64,000 nucleotides of DNA, from positions 457,640-521,639 of the forward strand of contig CAJJAW010000005.1 in the NCBI GenBank assembly GCA_905182195.1, read 5' to 3'. A program made the position numbers and the translations under genes. This DNA is from Alphaproteobacteria bacterium UBA4588 (lineage in GTDB: Bacteria > Pseudomonadota > Alphaproteobacteria > Rhodobacterales > Rhodobacteraceae). Below are positions 46,270-56,088 of the stretch, piece by piece (the stretch's first letter is position 1; every line of letters starts with the position of its first letter). The notes under the pieces are model-generated. The model did no database searches and was not told the DNA's origin. It saw nothing but the letters and a program-made list of their open reading frames with translations.

Positions 46270-47248
46270 CACATCCACAAACACTGGCGAGATGGATCCA
46301 TATGCGGCCCTGCAAGACAAAGAACCACCGAAAGCACCGCGCAACCAGTGGCTGGACGTCTGGGACCAATTCAAAAAGCACAAGGGTGCAGTGCTCGGTG
46401 GTGGCTTTTTAATGTTTATAACTCTTGCAGTCCTGCTTGGTCCATACATATGGAACGTCGACCCACAAAAGCTGGATATCCGAAACAAGGACGTGCGCCC
46501 AATCTGGACAGCTATCTGGGACAGCTCCGCAAAAACACTGTGGCACCGCCCTTTTGGTACCGATAACTTGGGCCGCGACATACTAGCAAACATGATCGCA
46601 GGAGGCCGCGCATCAATGGCTGTAGGCTGGACAGCTATGCTGCTTTCGCTGAGCATTGGAACCGCTATAGGTGTAGCCGCCGGTTATTTTAAGCGACTTG
46701 ATGGTTTACTGATGCGCATGACGGATTTATTTCTTTGCCTGCCAATCCTGCCCTTGCTGCTGGTGGCGGTAACCTTGTTCCGGCAACCACTACGAGCCAA
46801 CTTTGGGCCAGAGGGTGGTATGTTCATTCTAATCGTTGTGATTGTGGGGCTAACAAGCTGGATGCAAACTGCTCGGATCGTGAGAGGAGAAATTCTAGCC
46901 TTGAAAGAACGCGAATTTATACTCGCCGCCCGCTCAATCGGCACAAGTTCAGGCGCAATCATTCGTCGCCACCTATTGCCCAACGTTGTGTCACCTATAA
47001 TGGTCTCCGCTACACTGGGACTGGCAGTAGCCATCATAACCGAAAGCGCACTATCCTTTTTAGGCGTCGGTTTTCCGTCAGATTTCCCTACATGGGGCAA
47101 AATGCTGGCTGATGCCGTACCACGGATGGAGCAATACCCTGAACGCGTTTTGCTGCCTGGCATCGCGATCTCACTAACAGTACTTGGGGTCAACTACCTG
47201 GGTGATGGGCTACGTGATGCGCTCGATCCACGCATTCGCGGGCGATAA
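46262..47248 (+). CDS. peptide ABC transporter permease (DppC-like)
   Basis: A 328-residue partner permease. A hydrophilic N-terminus of about 35 residues precedes WDQFKKHKGAVLGGGFLMFI, the usual start of the first helix. FGTDNLGRDILANMIAGGR and the EAA loop REFILAARSIGTSSGAIIRRHLLPN are family marks; the C-terminus LGDGLRDALDPRIRGR is typical of DppC. The ATG at 46262 overlaps the DppB stop region by 8 bp. It ends the plus-strand half of the transporter. Confidence 0.94.
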   Translation: MTDTSTNTGEMDPYAALQDKEPPKAPRNQWLDVWDQFKKHKGAVLGGGFLMFITLAVLLGPYIWNVDPQKLDIRNKDVRPIWTAIWDSSAKTLWHRPFGTDNLGRDILANMIAGGRASMAVGWTAMLLSLSIGTAIGVAAGYFKRLDGLLMRMTDLFLCLPILPLLLVAVTLFRQPLRANFGPEGGMFILIVVIVGLTSWMQTARIVRGEILALKEREFILAARSIGTSSGAIIRRHLLPNVVSPIMVSATLGLAVAIITESALSFLGVGFPSDFPTWGKMLADAVPRMEQYPERVLLPGIAISLTVLGVNYLGDGLRDALDPRIRGR

Positions 47249-47538
47249 TACCAGCATTAGTTGAGCGGCCTATTTACGAAATAGGTAACTTAGAATTCGT
47301 AAGCGCAAGTCATTGTATGCATGACCGTAAAATAATATTCTGCCCATGACAAATTACACATTTTTTAGTTTAAAAATTAAGTGAGAGATCCAACCCACAG
47401 GCTTTCATCGCCGACAGCACAACATAAAATATGTATACGATACTTATTTGGAAGACTCTTGCTCAGTAGAAACTCTGGTAAATGGCTCAGAAAATCTCAG
47501 TAAGAAATAGATAGCGATAGTGCTTTATAAATTAAAAC
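47249..47538. other. gene-free convergent spacer after the permease genes
   Basis: About 290 AT-rich bases between dppC (plus) and tRNA-Trp (minus). A short hairpin at 47269-47285 (CCTATTT-ACG-AAATAGG) lies 20 bp after the dppC stop and may end that transcript, although no T run follows. No ORF of interest. Where related genomes would have secE next to tRNA-Trp, there is none here. Confidence 0.55.
47269..47285 (+). terminator. possible weak terminator hairpin after dppC
   Basis: Seven-base-pair stem CCTATTT / AAATAGG with the loop ACG, 20 bp after the stop of the DppC-like permease gene. There is no T run, so termination would be weak or rely on Rho. Confidence 0.35.
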
Positions 47539-47614
47539 TGGCAGGGGCTAAGAGACTCGAACTCTTGACCCTCGGTTTTGGAGACCGATGCTCTACCAAC
47601 TGAGCTAAACCCCT
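47539..47614 (-). tRNA. tRNA-Trp (anticodon CCA)
   Basis: A 76-nt minus-strand tRNA. The acceptor stem AGGGGTT pairs with AGCCCCT and the encoded 3' end is G-CCA. The D arm (AGCTCAGTTGGTAGAGC), the anticodon arm with loop CTCCAAA giving anticodon CCA, and the T arm (GAGTTCGAGTCTC) all fold. It lies about 370 bp downstream of tuf on the same strand. In Rhodobacteraceae tRNA-Trp normally sits between tuf and secE, and here secE is absent. Confidence 0.97.
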
Positions 47615-47779
47615 GCAAGTGAGAGATTGATTAAGCAAAATTGCAGCCCAATGCAAGAGCCCGATCACACGAAATGGCCTAGAATCTAAGATTTAGATTT
47701 GCTCAGCCTTACATTGCAGTAAATATAACTAAAAATGGTGAGGCGGCGATACAGGGTAATAATATCATCCATGGGGTAA

Positions 47780-47917
47780 GCCTGTCATGCTGAAGAGAAA
47801 GTTGGTGATGTGGCCACTGCGGGCGTGCCGGCACCACCTGGCAATGCGATGGACCCAATCAATCCGTGGCCTGGAGGTTACCGCATTTCAGACACCTGGC
47901 CGCCCACAATGTTATAA
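47780..47917 (+). pseudogene. possible gene relic between tRNA-Trp and tuf
   Basis: A 45-codon open frame without a start codon, bounded by stops, in sequence that is more GC-rich than the flanks. It reads ACHAEEKVGDVATAGVPAPP and then GNAMDPINPWPGGYRISDTW. The proline/glycine-rich composition looks coding and the ACHA start recalls the end of a c-type haem motif, but I do not recognise the family. It is antisense to the spacer between tuf and tRNA-Trp. It may equally be chance. Confidence 0.25.
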
Positions 47918-47920
47918 GGT

Positions 47921-47944
47921 AAAAAGGCGACCCTAGGGTCGCCT
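47921..47944 (-). terminator. intrinsic terminator downstream of tuf
   Basis: Perfect 20-bp palindrome with half-site AGGCGACCCT, followed on the minus strand by TTTTT. It lies about 43 bp after the tuf stop. A second hairpin (AGGCCTC-loop-GAGGCCT, 47959-47977) lies between it and tuf and may assist. This would separate tuf from tRNA-Trp transcription, at least in part. Confidence 0.8.
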
Positions 47945-47958
47945 AATTCCGTAGCATG

Positions 47959-47977
47959 AGGCCTCTTTAGGAGGCCT
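47959..47977 (-). terminator. secondary hairpin after tuf
   Basis: Seven-base-pair stem AGGCCTC / GAGGCCT with a 5-base loop, 9 bp after the tuf stop. No T run follows on the minus strand, so it is more likely an mRNA 3'-end stabiliser or processing site than a terminator itself. Confidence 0.5.
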
Positions 47978-47986
47978 GCGTATTAA

Positions 47987-49162
47987 TTATTCGTGTATTT
48001 TAGAAACAACGCCGGCGCCAACAGTACGGCCACCTTCGCGGATTGCGAAACGCAAGCCCATTTCCATAGCGATTGGCGCAATCAGCTCAACGTTGAACTT
48101 CAAGTTATCGCCAGGCATAACCATTTCTGTACCTTCTGGGAGAACAACTGTCCCCGTTACGTCTGTAGTCCGGAAGTAAAACTGTGGACGATAGTTGGCA
48201 AAGAATGGTGTGTGACGACCACCCTCATCTTTGGTCAGAATATAAGCTTCTGCTTCAAATTTGGTGTGTGGCTTAACTGAACCTGGCTTACACAGGATCT
48301 GACCACGCTCAACGCCTGTACGATCAATACCGCGCAACAAGACGCCAACATTGTCGCCAGCTTCCCCACGGTCCAGCAATTTGCGGAACATCTCAACGCC
48401 AGTACAAACAGATTTTGTAGTATCGCGAATGCCCACAATTTCAATTTCTTCGCCCACGTTGATAACGCCACGCTCAATACGACCCGTTACAACAGTACCA
48501 CGGCCAGAGATCGAGAATACATCCTCGATTGGCAGCAAGAAAGGTTGGTCAATAGCACGTGTCGGTGTTGGGATATATTCGTCAACAGCAGCCATCAATT
48601 TTGCAATGGATTCTGTACCAATTGTAGGATCGCGGTCTTCCAAAGCAGCCAAGGCAGAGCCTGGAATAATTGGAATGTCGTCGCCAGGATATTCGTATTT
48701 GGACAACAGCTCACGGATTTCCATTTCAACCAATTCCAACAACTCATCGTCGTCAACTTGGTCAACTTTGTTCATGTAAACAACCATATAAGGAATGCCA
48801 ACCTGGCGACCCAACAAGATGTGCTCACGAGTTTGTGGCATTGGGCCGTCGGCAGCGTTCACAACCAAGATAGCACCATCCATTTGTGCCGCACCAGTGA
48901 TCATGTTCTTCACATAGTCAGCGTGGCCTGGGCAATCAACGTGCGCATAGTGACGCGCCTCTGTTTCATACTCAACGTGTGCAGTAGAGATCGTAATCCC
49001 ACGCGCACGCTCTTCAGGGGCCGAGTCAATCGACGCATAATCCTGAAAGTCACCAAATTGCTTGGTGATCGCAGCAGTCAAAGTTGTCTTGCCGTGGTCA
49101 ACGTGACCAATTGTGCCGATGTTTACGTGTGGTTTTGAACGTTCAAACTTTTCCTTGGCCAT
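47987..49162 (-). CDS. tuf: translation elongation factor Tu
   Basis: GTPase that brings aminoacyl-tRNA to the ribosome. The 391 residues begin [28 protein letters not shown] (given in two parts: start and P-loop GHVDHGKT). The switch [13 protein letters not shown] and base-recognition [12 protein letters not shown] motifs are intact. ATG 49162 is the family start with AAGG about 9 nt upstream; the frame opens further upstream without homology. It stands alone, not in the rpsL-rpsG-fusA-tuf operon, which fits the second tuf copy of alphaproteobacteria. Confidence 0.98.
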   Translation of the reverse strand: MAKEKFERSKPHVNIGTIGHVDHGKTTLTAAITKQFGDFQDYASIDSAPEERARGITISTAHVEYETEARHYAHVDCPGHADYVKNMITGAAQMDGAILVVNAADGPMPQTREHILLGRQVGIPYMVVYMNKVDQVDDDELLELVEMEIRELLSKYEYPGDDIPIIPGSALAALEDRDPTIGTESIAKLMAAVDEYIPTPTRAIDQPFLLPIEDVFSISGRGTVVTGRIERGVINVGEEIEIVGIRDTTKSVCTGVEMFRKLLDRGEAGDNVGVLLRGIDRTGVERGQILCKPGSVKPHTKFEAEAYILTKDEGGRHTPFFANYRPQFYFRTTDVTGTVVLPEGTEMVMPGDNLKFNVELIAPIAMEMGLRFAIREGGRTVGAGVVSKIHE

Positions 49163-49183
49163 GGGTGGCAACCTTTTGTTAAA

Positions 49184-49196
49184 GGGCCATAGGCCC
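49184..49196 (-). promoter_or_regulatory. stem-loop in the tuf leader
   Basis: GGGCC-TAT-GGCCC stem-loop in the 5' leader, about 22 nt upstream of the tuf start and just before its AAGG. It might influence tuf mRNA stability or initiation; no known element is matched. Confidence 0.35.
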
Positions 49197-49216
49197 GTGT
49201 TTATGATATCGAAGCG

Positions 49217-49245
49217 CAGATATTGGACCGTGAGATGAAAATCAA
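49217..49245 (-). promoter_or_regulatory. candidate tuf promoter
   Basis: On the minus strand TTGATT, a 17-bp spacer and TATCTG lie about 55-80 bp upstream of the tuf ATG. The -35 resembles TTGACA and the spacing is ideal, although the -10 is only partly conserved. The region between the lipoprotein gene stop (49277) and tuf contains no other feature. Confidence 0.4.
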
Positions 49246-49276
49246 GAGTATTGTGATAAAGCACGCAGATGCGATG

Positions 49277-49879
49277 CTATTGGGTGTCACTTTCGATCAC
49301 AACTGCAAGATCTGTTTCAACATCATTAGGTAGTTCCACGATGGTGTCAGGACCTTCAAACCAGGGCTGACGGCGTAACCAGGCCTCTGTGGTGAGGGCC
49401 GCTTGTTGGGCTAAATCGTTAATCTGCTGTTCGCGTGACCTTGTATAACCCGATCCTAGTAATGAACTAGCGTTAAGCTGTTCTATTATGATTATTTGAT
49501 GCGGTTTTCCCGTAAGTACTTTGCCCGTATGATCTTCAAGCACAATCACCCTAAAAATTAGGACGGACTTAGGGGCGGCAATTAACGGAATGCCCGGCTT
49601 AGCAAGTATGTAACCATTCACTGTAATGCCTAGATGGTAATAAGAGCCGCCATCAAATCTGGAAAACCTGTCTTTAAAGGCATCATTTACCGCCGCCACC
49701 CACTCTTCACTGCTGGCTGTACGGGATACTGGACCTTTGGTTAGCTCTGCGTCTGCACGCGGAACAATCTGCCCTAGTCTGAAATTCCCAATTGGAACAA
49801 GCTTAGTTTGAAAATCCTGTGTTGGTGAGGAACAACCAGCTAAGAACAAAAGGCATATAAATGCCATACGCCAAACCAT
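49277..49879 (-). CDS. putative lipoprotein of unknown function
   Basis: A 200-residue protein with an N-terminal lipoprotein signal: hydrophobic segment and lipobox LLFLAGC with Ser-Ser after the cysteine. AAGGAG sits 6 nt before ATG 49879. The mature part has YYHLGITVNGYILAKPGIPL and RVIVLEDHTGKVLTG segments and ends acidic. I do not recognise the family beyond similar uncharacterised Rhodobacteraceae lipoproteins. It lies between parC and tuf on the same strand. Confidence 0.8.
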   Translation of the reverse strand: MVWRMAFICLLFLAGCSSPTQDFQTKLVPIGNFRLGQIVPRADAELTKGPVSRTASSEEWVAAVNDAFKDRFSRFDGGSYYHLGITVNGYILAKPGIPLIAAPKSVLIFRVIVLEDHTGKVLTGKPHQIIIIEQLNASSLLGSGYTRSREQQINDLAQQAALTTEAWLRRQPWFEGPDTIVELPNDVETDLAVVIESDTQ

Positions 49880-50003
49880 ACTAACTCCTTAAAATTCAAG
49901 AAAATCTAGCAAGCGCAGGCATGCAATTCAACACAAACTATTACTGGCACTTATTTGAAACGATCTAGTGCTAGCGGGGCCTGTCTCCACTGGTAAATTC
50001 ATG

Positions 50004-52334
50004 TCACTTTGTGAAACGATTATCGCGAGGAAATCCACGTGGGGCCATACGCCCAGCGCTGGCTCGCTTTCCAACCCACTCCAAAAGCTCAGTTTTTTCC
50101 ACCGTCCGTGTGCGCTCTGCTGGGTCCTTCCAAGACAGACCTTCCTGCATTGCAAATGTGGTGGCATCAGAAAGGCCTCCATCTTTGTATTTTTGGAGGC
50201 GCACACCTTTTCCACGACCCATTTCAGGTAATTCATTAAGAGCAAAAACCAAGACTTTGCGGTTTTCACCAACACACGCGACATGATCACCTATCACTCG
50301 ATGTGCCAAGAGCGCTTTCACATCCCCCTTCACATTAAGGACCTGCCGCCCAGTGCGGGTCTGTGCCACAATCTCAGCTTCGAGCACAACAAACCCATCG
50401 CCAGCCATCGAAGCAACAAGGCGTTTGCCCTTAGGGTCGTAAATAAACAAATCCACAATCCCAACATCATTGGGCAGATCAATCATAAGGCGTAAAGGTT
50501 CCCCCATCCCACGCCCACCAGGTAGGTTATCCGCAACTAAAGTATAAAAGCGGCCATTAGTTCCAAATACGATTAGTTTATCAGTAGTTTCCGCATGAAA
50601 CACAAATCGAGCATCGTCACCATCTTTGTATTTAAGCGCCTTTTCGAGCGCTAGGTGGCCAGACATCGCGCGGATCCAACCCATTTTGGAACACACTACA
50701 GTCACTGGCTCACGCTCAATCATCGCCTCAAGCGGCACGTCTTCAACTTCGCCAGCAACTGCAAAGGCGGTCCGACGCGCGCCGCCAGCGTAGTCTTTGC
50801 CAAATGCCTTGCGTGTAGCGCGCAATTGCTCGCTGATTTTAGCCCATTGCAGGCCCGTATCCGCTATCAAATCATCAAGGTTAGCACGTTCCTGCTGCAG
50901 ATCATCCCGTTCGCGTCGCAGTTCCATTTCTTCGAGACGCCGCAAACTGCGGAGCCGCATATTTAAAATAGCCTCAGCCTGAACGTCGCTCAACTCTTCT
51001 TGACCAACCTCAACCTTGCGATAGCTCAGGGGTCCTAAGTAGTCGCTTTCCGCCATGGCGCGCGGGTGGTCACGCGCCCACTCTTCAAACATCAGAGCTG
51101 TTTTGGGATCATTGTCGAACCGGATTATATCAATCACACGATCCAAATTCAGGAAGGCCAAAATAAAGCCTTCCAAAACTTCTAAACGGTGATCAATCTT
51201 AGAAAGGCGGTGGATGGCCCGGCGCACCAGAACCTCTTGGCGGTGATCCAAAAAGGCACGCAAAACCTCCTTCATGCTGCAAACTTTCGGAGTTAGCCCA
51301 TCGATTAGCACATTCATGTTCAGGCTAAAACGCAATTCGAGATCGCTATTGCGATAGAGCATGCCCATCAGAAGCTCTGGATCCACATTTTTACTGCGTG
51401 GTTCCAAGACAACCCGAAGGTCTTCAGCAGATTCATCGCGCACATCGCCAAGTATTGGAACCTTTTTAGTTTGAATAACCTCAGCAAGTTTCTCAATTAA
51501 TTTTGATTTTTGTACTTGATAAGGGATCTCAGTGACTACAATCTGCCATAGCCCCCGGCCGAGGTCTTCAATTTCCCATTTGCAGCGTAAGCGAAAAGAG
51601 CCACGGCCCGAACGATAAGCCTGCGCAATATTTTCTGGTGGCTCCACCAAAATACCACCCGTTGGAAAGTCCGGGCCAGGAACATACTGCAACAAGGTAT
51701 CATCACGCGCATCAGGAGTTTTAATTAAGTGCAGACAAGCATCAATTAGTTCTGAAATATTGTGGGGCGGAATGTTAGTGGCCATCCCCACAGCGATACC
51801 ACTGCTGCCATTAGCAAGAAGGTTTGGAAAGGTCGCAGGCAAAACAATAGGCTCGGTCAGCGTGCCATCATAATTTTCGCGAAAATCAACTGCGTTTTCT
51901 GAAAGGCCCTCGAGTAAGGCCTCCGCAACAATAGTCATCCGTGCTTCTGTGTAGCGGCTCGCTGCAGGGTTATCACCATCAATATTGCCAAAGTTTCCTT
52001 GGCCATCAACTAATGGGTATCGCACGTTGAAATCCTGAGCTAAGCGTGCCATTGCATCATAAATCGCAGCATCACCATGCGGGTGATAGTTGCCCATTAC
52101 ATCACCCGATATCTTCGCTGATTTCCTAAATCCACCGCTGGCATGAAGCTTCAACTCCCGCATCGCATATAAAATCCGCCGGTGCACAGGCTTCAAGCCA
52201 TCTCGAGCATCGGGCAGTGCGCGGTGCATGATTGTCGACAGCGCATAGGTGAGATAGCGCTCACCAATCGCGCGGCGCAGCGGTTCCGAAACTTCATTCG
52301 ACGGCATATTGATATCGCTTAACTCATTAGACAT
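50004..52334 (-). CDS. parC: DNA topoisomerase IV subunit A ParC
   Basis: Breaks and rejoins DNA to decatenate sister chromosomes, with ParE (not in the window). The 776 residues carry the winged-helix core [36 protein letters not shown], the active-site Tyr in [13 protein letters not shown], a coiled coil ([19 protein letters not shown]) and the C-terminal beta-pinwheel with a [13 protein letters not shown] box. The quinolone-resistance region ([14 protein letters not shown]) has the usual layout. ATG 52334 suits the family N-terminus; the frame's upstream part lacks homology. Confidence 0.96.
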   Translation of the reverse strand: MSNELSDINMPSNEVSEPLRRAIGERYLTYALSTIMHRALPDARDGLKPVHRRILYAMRELKLHASGGFRKSAKISGDVMGNYHPHGDAAIYDAMARLAQDFNVRYPLVDGQGNFGNIDGDNPAASRYTEARMTIVAEALLEGLSENAVDFRENYDGTLTEPIVLPATFPNLLANGSSGIAVGMATNIPPHNISELIDACLHLIKTPDARDDTLLQYVPGPDFPTGGILVEPPENIAQAYRSGRGSFRLRCKWEIEDLGRGLWQIVVTEIPYQVQKSKLIEKLAEVIQTKKVPILGDVRDESAEDLRVVLEPRSKNVDPELLMGMLYRNSDLELRFSLNMNVLIDGLTPKVCSMKEVLRAFLDHRQEVLVRRAIHRLSKIDHRLEVLEGFILAFLNLDRVIDIIRFDNDPKTALMFEEWARDHPRAMAESDYLGPLSYRKVEVGQEELSDVQAEAILNMRLRSLRRLEEMELRRERDDLQQERANLDDLIADTGLQWAKISEQLRATRKAFGKDYAGGARRTAFAVAGEVEDVPLEAMIEREPVTVVCSKMGWIRAMSGHLALEKALKYKDGDDARFVFHAETTDKLIVFGTNGRFYTLVADNLPGGRGMGEPLRLMIDLPNDVGIVDLFIYDPKGKRLVASMAGDGFVVLEAEIVAQTRTGRQVLNVKGDVKALLAHRVIGDHVACVGENRKVLVFALNELPEMGRGKGVRLQKYKDGGLSDATTFAMQEGLSWKDPAERTRTVEKTELLEWVGKRASAGRMAPRGFPRDNRFTK

Positions 52335-52450
52335 ATATGTGGTGTAACTGTGCAAATCTGGTAGGTCCAGCCCAACCGTCTTAGGTTCTGAATGAAATCT
52401 GTAACCAGTCAATAATTATCGAAGCGCAATACAAAATGAAGGGGCCTGAC

Positions 52451-53281
52451 ATGCAAAAATCAATTCTAATTACGGGATGTTCTTCTGGCATTGGGCTGGA
52501 TTGTGCTAAAACACTGCATGCGATGGGATGGTTGGTCTTCGCCAGCTGTCGAAAACAAAAAGATTGCGATCGCATTGTCCAGATGGGCATCCACGCCCCC
52601 AGACTGGATTACGCTGACTCTCAATCTATCACCGAGACCCTTGCATATATCACCAACAGAACAGATGGAACTTTGGATGCCGTGTTCAACAACGGCGCCT
52701 TTGCTGTCCCAGGTGCAGTGGAGGATCTCCCAACCGACGCGCTGCGCTCTATCTATGAAACCAATGTGTTTGGCTATCATGAGGTAATGCGCCAAGTCCT
52801 TCCGATCATGCGGACACAAGGGCATGGACGCATACTAAATTGTTCGTCAGTTTTGGGGCTTGTTGTGATGCGGTGGCGTGGTGCCTATACTTCCTCTAAA
52901 TTCGCTCTGGAGGGTTTGACCGACACTCTACGCATAGAAATGCGCGATACAAATATCAAAATTATTCTGATCGAACCTGGGCCAATTGGTACCAAGATCC
53001 GGGAAAATTCAATACCACACTTTGAAAAGTGGGTCGATTGGAAAAATTCGCCCCGCAAAGCACAATATGAGACTGGGCTGTTAAAACGCCTCTATAGTCC
53101 AAAGGATGGCCCCGATGCCTTTGAGCTGCCAGCATCTGCCGTCACAGCCAAAGTTATAAGAGCTCTGGAAAGAGTAAATCCGAAGCCGCGCTATTATGTT
53201 ACTAAACCAACCTATGTGATGGGCGTGCTACGTCGCATTTTGCCAACCCAGGCGTTAGATTGGGTAATATCACGGATGTAA
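52451..53281 (+). CDS. SDR family oxidoreductase
   Basis: A 276-residue classical SDR. SILITGCSSGIGLDCAKTL is the NAD(P) motif, NNGAFAVPGAVEDLP the structural Asn motif, and SSVLGLVVMRWRGAYTSSKFALEG holds the catalytic Ser and Tyr-x-x-x-Lys. It resembles the 17-beta-hydroxysteroid/retinol type with a C-terminal helical tail (TYVMGVLRRILPTQALDW) suggesting membrane contact. ATG 52451 has AAGGGG 7 nt upstream. It is divergent from parC. The substrate is not deducible. Confidence 0.9.
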   Translation: MQKSILITGCSSGIGLDCAKTLHAMGWLVFASCRKQKDCDRIVQMGIHAPRLDYADSQSITETLAYITNRTDGTLDAVFNNGAFAVPGAVEDLPTDALRSIYETNVFGYHEVMRQVLPIMRTQGHGRILNCSSVLGLVVMRWRGAYTSSKFALEGLTDTLRIEMRDTNIKIILIEPGPIGTKIRENSIPHFEKWVDWKNSPRKAQYETGLLKRLYSPKDGPDAFELPASAVTAKVIRALERVNPKPRYYVTKPTYVMGVLRRILPTQALDWVISRM

Positions 53282-53348
53282 TGTCGCATGGTATTGGCCT
53301 TTTGTGCGATCTCGCCTAGATAAATCAATAATACTCAGGAGCACCGTA

Positions 53349-53549
53349 ATGGATGAAGATCCTCTTTTTATAATCGCAAGCATTGCCTGTATAGTGGTTC
53401 TTGCGATTTTGGCCTTAGGCATCGGGAGCTTTGCCAAAGGTGGCGAATTCAGTAAAAAGCATTCTAACCGACTGATGCGTTACCGGATCGCCGCGCAATT
53501 TATAGCTGTGCTGCTGATCCTCGCTGCAGTATTTTTTGGGAAGAGCTAA
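53349..53549 (+). CDS. HIG1-domain-like twin-helix membrane protein
   Basis: A 66-residue protein with two helices (IIASIACIVVLAILALGIGSF and IAAQFIAVLLILAAVFF) linked by a basic loop KGGEFSKKHSNRLMRYRIAAQ. The loop followed by R-x-R-x-x-x-Q fits the HIG1 (hypoxia-induced) fold, known in mitochondrial respiratory-complex partners. AGGAG is 8 nt before ATG 53349. It ends 2 bp before the adenosyltransferase gene, so the two are co-transcribed. A role in assembly or control of a terminal oxidase is possible but only inferred. Confidence 0.8.
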   Translation: MDEDPLFIIASIACIVVLAILALGIGSFAKGGEFSKKHSNRLMRYRIAAQFIAVLLILAAVFFGKS

Positions 53550-53551
53550 TT

Positions 53552-54124
53552 ATGATTGTTTTGAATAAAATTTACACCAAAACTGGTGACAACGGCCAAA
53601 CAGCTTTAGGTAACGGCGTGCGTGTCGACAAACATTCTTTGCGCGTGAATGCCTATGGGACAGTGGATGAAACTAACGCCACAGTTGGACTTGCCCGACA
53701 GCATTCTGAGGATGAACTTGATACGCAGTTAGCTGCCATCCAAAATGATCTTTTTGATCTTGGCGCTGACCTGTGCAGGCCGGATATGGAGAAAGATACC
53801 GAGGCTGAGTATCAGCCCCTGCGCGTTACACCTAAACAAGTGGTAAGGCTGGAAGCTGAAATCGATGAAATGAATGAAGCACTTGAGCCGCTACGGTCCT
53901 TCATTCTGCCAGGCGGGTCGGCCTTAGCAGCCTATCTCCATCTATGCAGAACAGTTTCGCGCCGGGCAGAGCGGATGACGGTTGAACTGGCTAGTGGGGA
54001 GGCAGTTAATCCTTCCGCTATAAAATATTTAAACCGCTTATCAGATTGGTTTTTCGTGGCAGGCCGAATTGCCAATGACGACGGCCGCGCTGATATCCTT
54101 TGGGTACCAGGGGCCAATCGCTAG
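53552..54124 (+). CDS. cob(I)yrinic acid a,c-diamide adenosyltransferase (PduO type)
   Basis: ATP:cobalamin adenosyltransferase of 190 residues that makes coenzyme B12. Motif 1 is YTKTGDNGQTALGNG, followed by NAYGTVDETNATVGLAR, and the RTVSRRAERMTVEL helix provides the ATP-binding arginines. The product is the cofactor of methylmalonyl- and ethylmalonyl-CoA mutases, which the ethylmalonyl-CoA pathway enzyme at 62 kb also depends on. It is 163 bp upstream of etfB. Confidence 0.94.
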   Translation: MIVLNKIYTKTGDNGQTALGNGVRVDKHSLRVNAYGTVDETNATVGLARQHSEDELDTQLAAIQNDLFDLGADLCRPDMEKDTEAEYQPLRVTPKQVVRLEAEIDEMNEALEPLRSFILPGGSALAAYLHLCRTVSRRAERMTVELASGEAVNPSAIKYLNRLSDWFFVAGRIANDDGRADILWVPGANR

Positions 54125-54288
54125 TACTATTATGATCGCTGCTGAGACAGTTTAAAAAATGCCCCTTGCGGCGCGACTACGCCCAAAGATGTCGATTTTC
54201 CACTGTTTCCCGGCAATAATCGCAGGTAACACTGCGTCAATTCTGACCAAGAGTCGCGCGCGGCTCGCTCATTACGGAGATACGCACT

Positions 54289-55047
54289 ATGAAGGTCCTG
54301 GTACCGGTCAAACGTGTAATCGATTATAATGTGAAAGTTCGTGTAAAAGCGGACGGCAGCGGTGTCGATCTGGCCAATGTAAAAATGTCGATGAACCCCT
54401 TCGACGAAATCGCAGTTGAACAGGCCATACGCCTAAAAGAAGCAGGCCAAGCTGATGAGGTTATTGCCGTTTCTATTGGTGTAAAGCAAAATCAAGAGAC
54501 TTTGCGTACGGCTCTAGCTATGGGGGCAGATCGCGCAATCTTGGTGATTGCGACTGATGATGTTCATACAGATATTGAACCCCTAACCGTTGCTAAAATC
54601 CTCAAGGCTGTAATTGACGAAGAACAACCTGGCATTGTTTTGGCAGGCAAACAGGCTATCGACAATGACATGAATGCGACTGGACAAATGTTGGCAGCCC
54701 TGACCGGATGGTCACAAGCGACCTTTGTGTCTGAACTGGAAATCCAAGGCGACAGCGCAGTTGTGACCCGCGAAGTCGATGGCGGACTACAAAAAATTAA
54801 AGTCTCTATGCCGACCATCGTTACGGTTGACTTGCGCTTGAATGAGCCGCGCTATGCCTCTCTACCAAACATCATGAAGGCAAAGAAAAAACCAATGGAT
54901 GAAAAAACAGCAGCAGATATTGGCGTTGATGTCTCTCCACGCTTAAATATTGTTTCAACCAGTGAACCCCAAGCGCGTGCTGCGGGAATTAAGGTTGGGT
55001 CTGTTGATGAATTGGTCGAGAGACTTAAAGAAGTGGGGGCTGTATAA
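54289..55047 (+). CDS. etfB: electron transfer flavoprotein beta subunit EtfB
   Basis: Small subunit of ETF, an AMP-binding partner of EtfA. The 252 residues begin [39 protein letters not shown] is the family signature and the docking loop [20 protein letters not shown] contacts acyl-CoA dehydrogenases. The TAA stop shares its last A with the etfA ATG. GGAG lies about 9 nt before the start. The ETF pool collects electrons from the acyl-CoA dehydrogenases of this window and gives them to ETF-QO. Confidence 0.96.
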   Translation: MKVLVPVKRVIDYNVKVRVKADGSGVDLANVKMSMNPFDEIAVEQAIRLKEAGQADEVIAVSIGVKQNQETLRTALAMGADRAILVIATDDVHTDIEPLTVAKILKAVIDEEQPGIVLAGKQAIDNDMNATGQMLAALTGWSQATFVSELEIQGDSAVVTREVDGGLQKIKVSMPTIVTVDLRLNEPRYASLPNIMKAKKKPMDEKTAADIGVDVSPRLNIVSTSEPQARAAGIKVGSVDELVERLKEVGAV

Positions 55048-55976
55048 TGGCTGTACTCCTGATAGCGGAAGTAAACGGCGGTGACTTATCAGTAGATTCC
55101 ACTGCTAAAGCACTCACAGCCGCAAAAGAGCTCGGTGAAATTACATTACTTTGCGTTGGTTCGGGCTGTTCTGGCGCTGCGACCGCGGCAGCAAAGTTGG
55201 ATGGCGTGTCCAAAGTTTTGTGCGTTCAAGACGAAGCGTATGGCCATGACCTTGCCGAGCCCGTAGCCGCCCTGATTGTTTCACTAGCTGACGACTACAC
55301 GCACATCTTTGCGCCATCCACCTCAGCCTCCAAAAACATTATGCCGCGCGTGGCAGCACTTTTAGATGTGATGATCATCTCTGAAGTCACAGCCGTCGTG
55401 GATGCTGACACGTTTGAACGTCCAATCTATGCAGGCAACGCCATTCAAACTGTGAAATCTGTAGATACAATTAAAGTTGCAACCATTCGAACAACTACGT
55501 TTGATGCAGCTGGTGATGGTGGGTCCGCCTCCGTGACAAGCATTGATGCTGTCGCAAATCCTGGATTATCGGTGTGGCTGGAAGACAACACAGCAGCAAG
55601 TGATCGCCCTGAGCTGACATCAGCCGGCATCGTCGTCTCAGGTGGCCGCGGTGTGGGATCACAGGAGGAGTTTAAAATCATTGAGGCACTTGCAGATAAA
55701 CTGGGTGCGGCTGTTGGCGCGTCTCGCGCCGCGGTGGACTCAGGCTATGCACCAAATGATTGGCAAGTGGGCCAAACAGGCAAAGTGGTGGCCCCAGATC
55801 TTTATGTTGCAGTTGGCATTTCTGGTGCTATCCAACATTTGGCAGGCATGAAAGACTCCAAAGTGATAGTTGCTATCAACAAGGACGAAGAAGCCCCAAT
55901 TTTTCAAGTGGCTGACTTTGGCCTGGTGGGCGACCTTTTCGATATTGTACCACAGTTGACCGAAAAGCTAGCATAA
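55047..55976 (+). CDS. etfA: electron transfer flavoprotein alpha subunit EtfA
   Basis: FAD-binding subunit of ETF, 309 residues. [33 protein letters not shown] and [19 protein letters not shown] (given in short parts) form the FAD site, whose pattern is highly conserved. The ATG overlaps the etfB stop by one base. A rho-independent terminator follows at 56002-56030. Confidence 0.97.
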   Translation: MAVLLIAEVNGGDLSVDSTAKALTAAKELGEITLLCVGSGCSGAATAAAKLDGVSKVLCVQDEAYGHDLAEPVAALIVSLADDYTHIFAPSTSASKNIMPRVAALLDVMIISEVTAVVDADTFERPIYAGNAIQTVKSVDTIKVATIRTTTFDAAGDGGSASVTSIDAVANPGLSVWLEDNTAASDRPELTSAGIVVSGGRGVGSQEEFKIIEALADKLGAAVGASRAAVDSGYAPNDWQVGQTGKVVAPDLYVAVGISGAIQHLAGMKDSKVIVAINKDEEAPIFQVADFGLVGDLFDIVPQLTEKLA

Positions 55977-56001
55977 CCACCTAAAAATAAATTTCAAAAA
56001 C

Positions 56002-56030
56002 AAAGGTCCACTATGGTTTGGTGGGCCTTT
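56002..56030 (+). terminator. intrinsic terminator after etfBA
   Basis: Ten-base stem AAAGGTCCAC / GTGGGCCTTT (one G-T wobble) around a 9-base loop, with T-rich sequence following, 25 bp after the etfA stop. It ends the etfB-etfA transcript before the convergent HPr gene. Confidence 0.8.
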
Positions 56031-56088
56031 ATAATTTGGTCAACTAGTTTAGTTATAAACATACTTTCTGGGCATTTATAGCCAAGTA

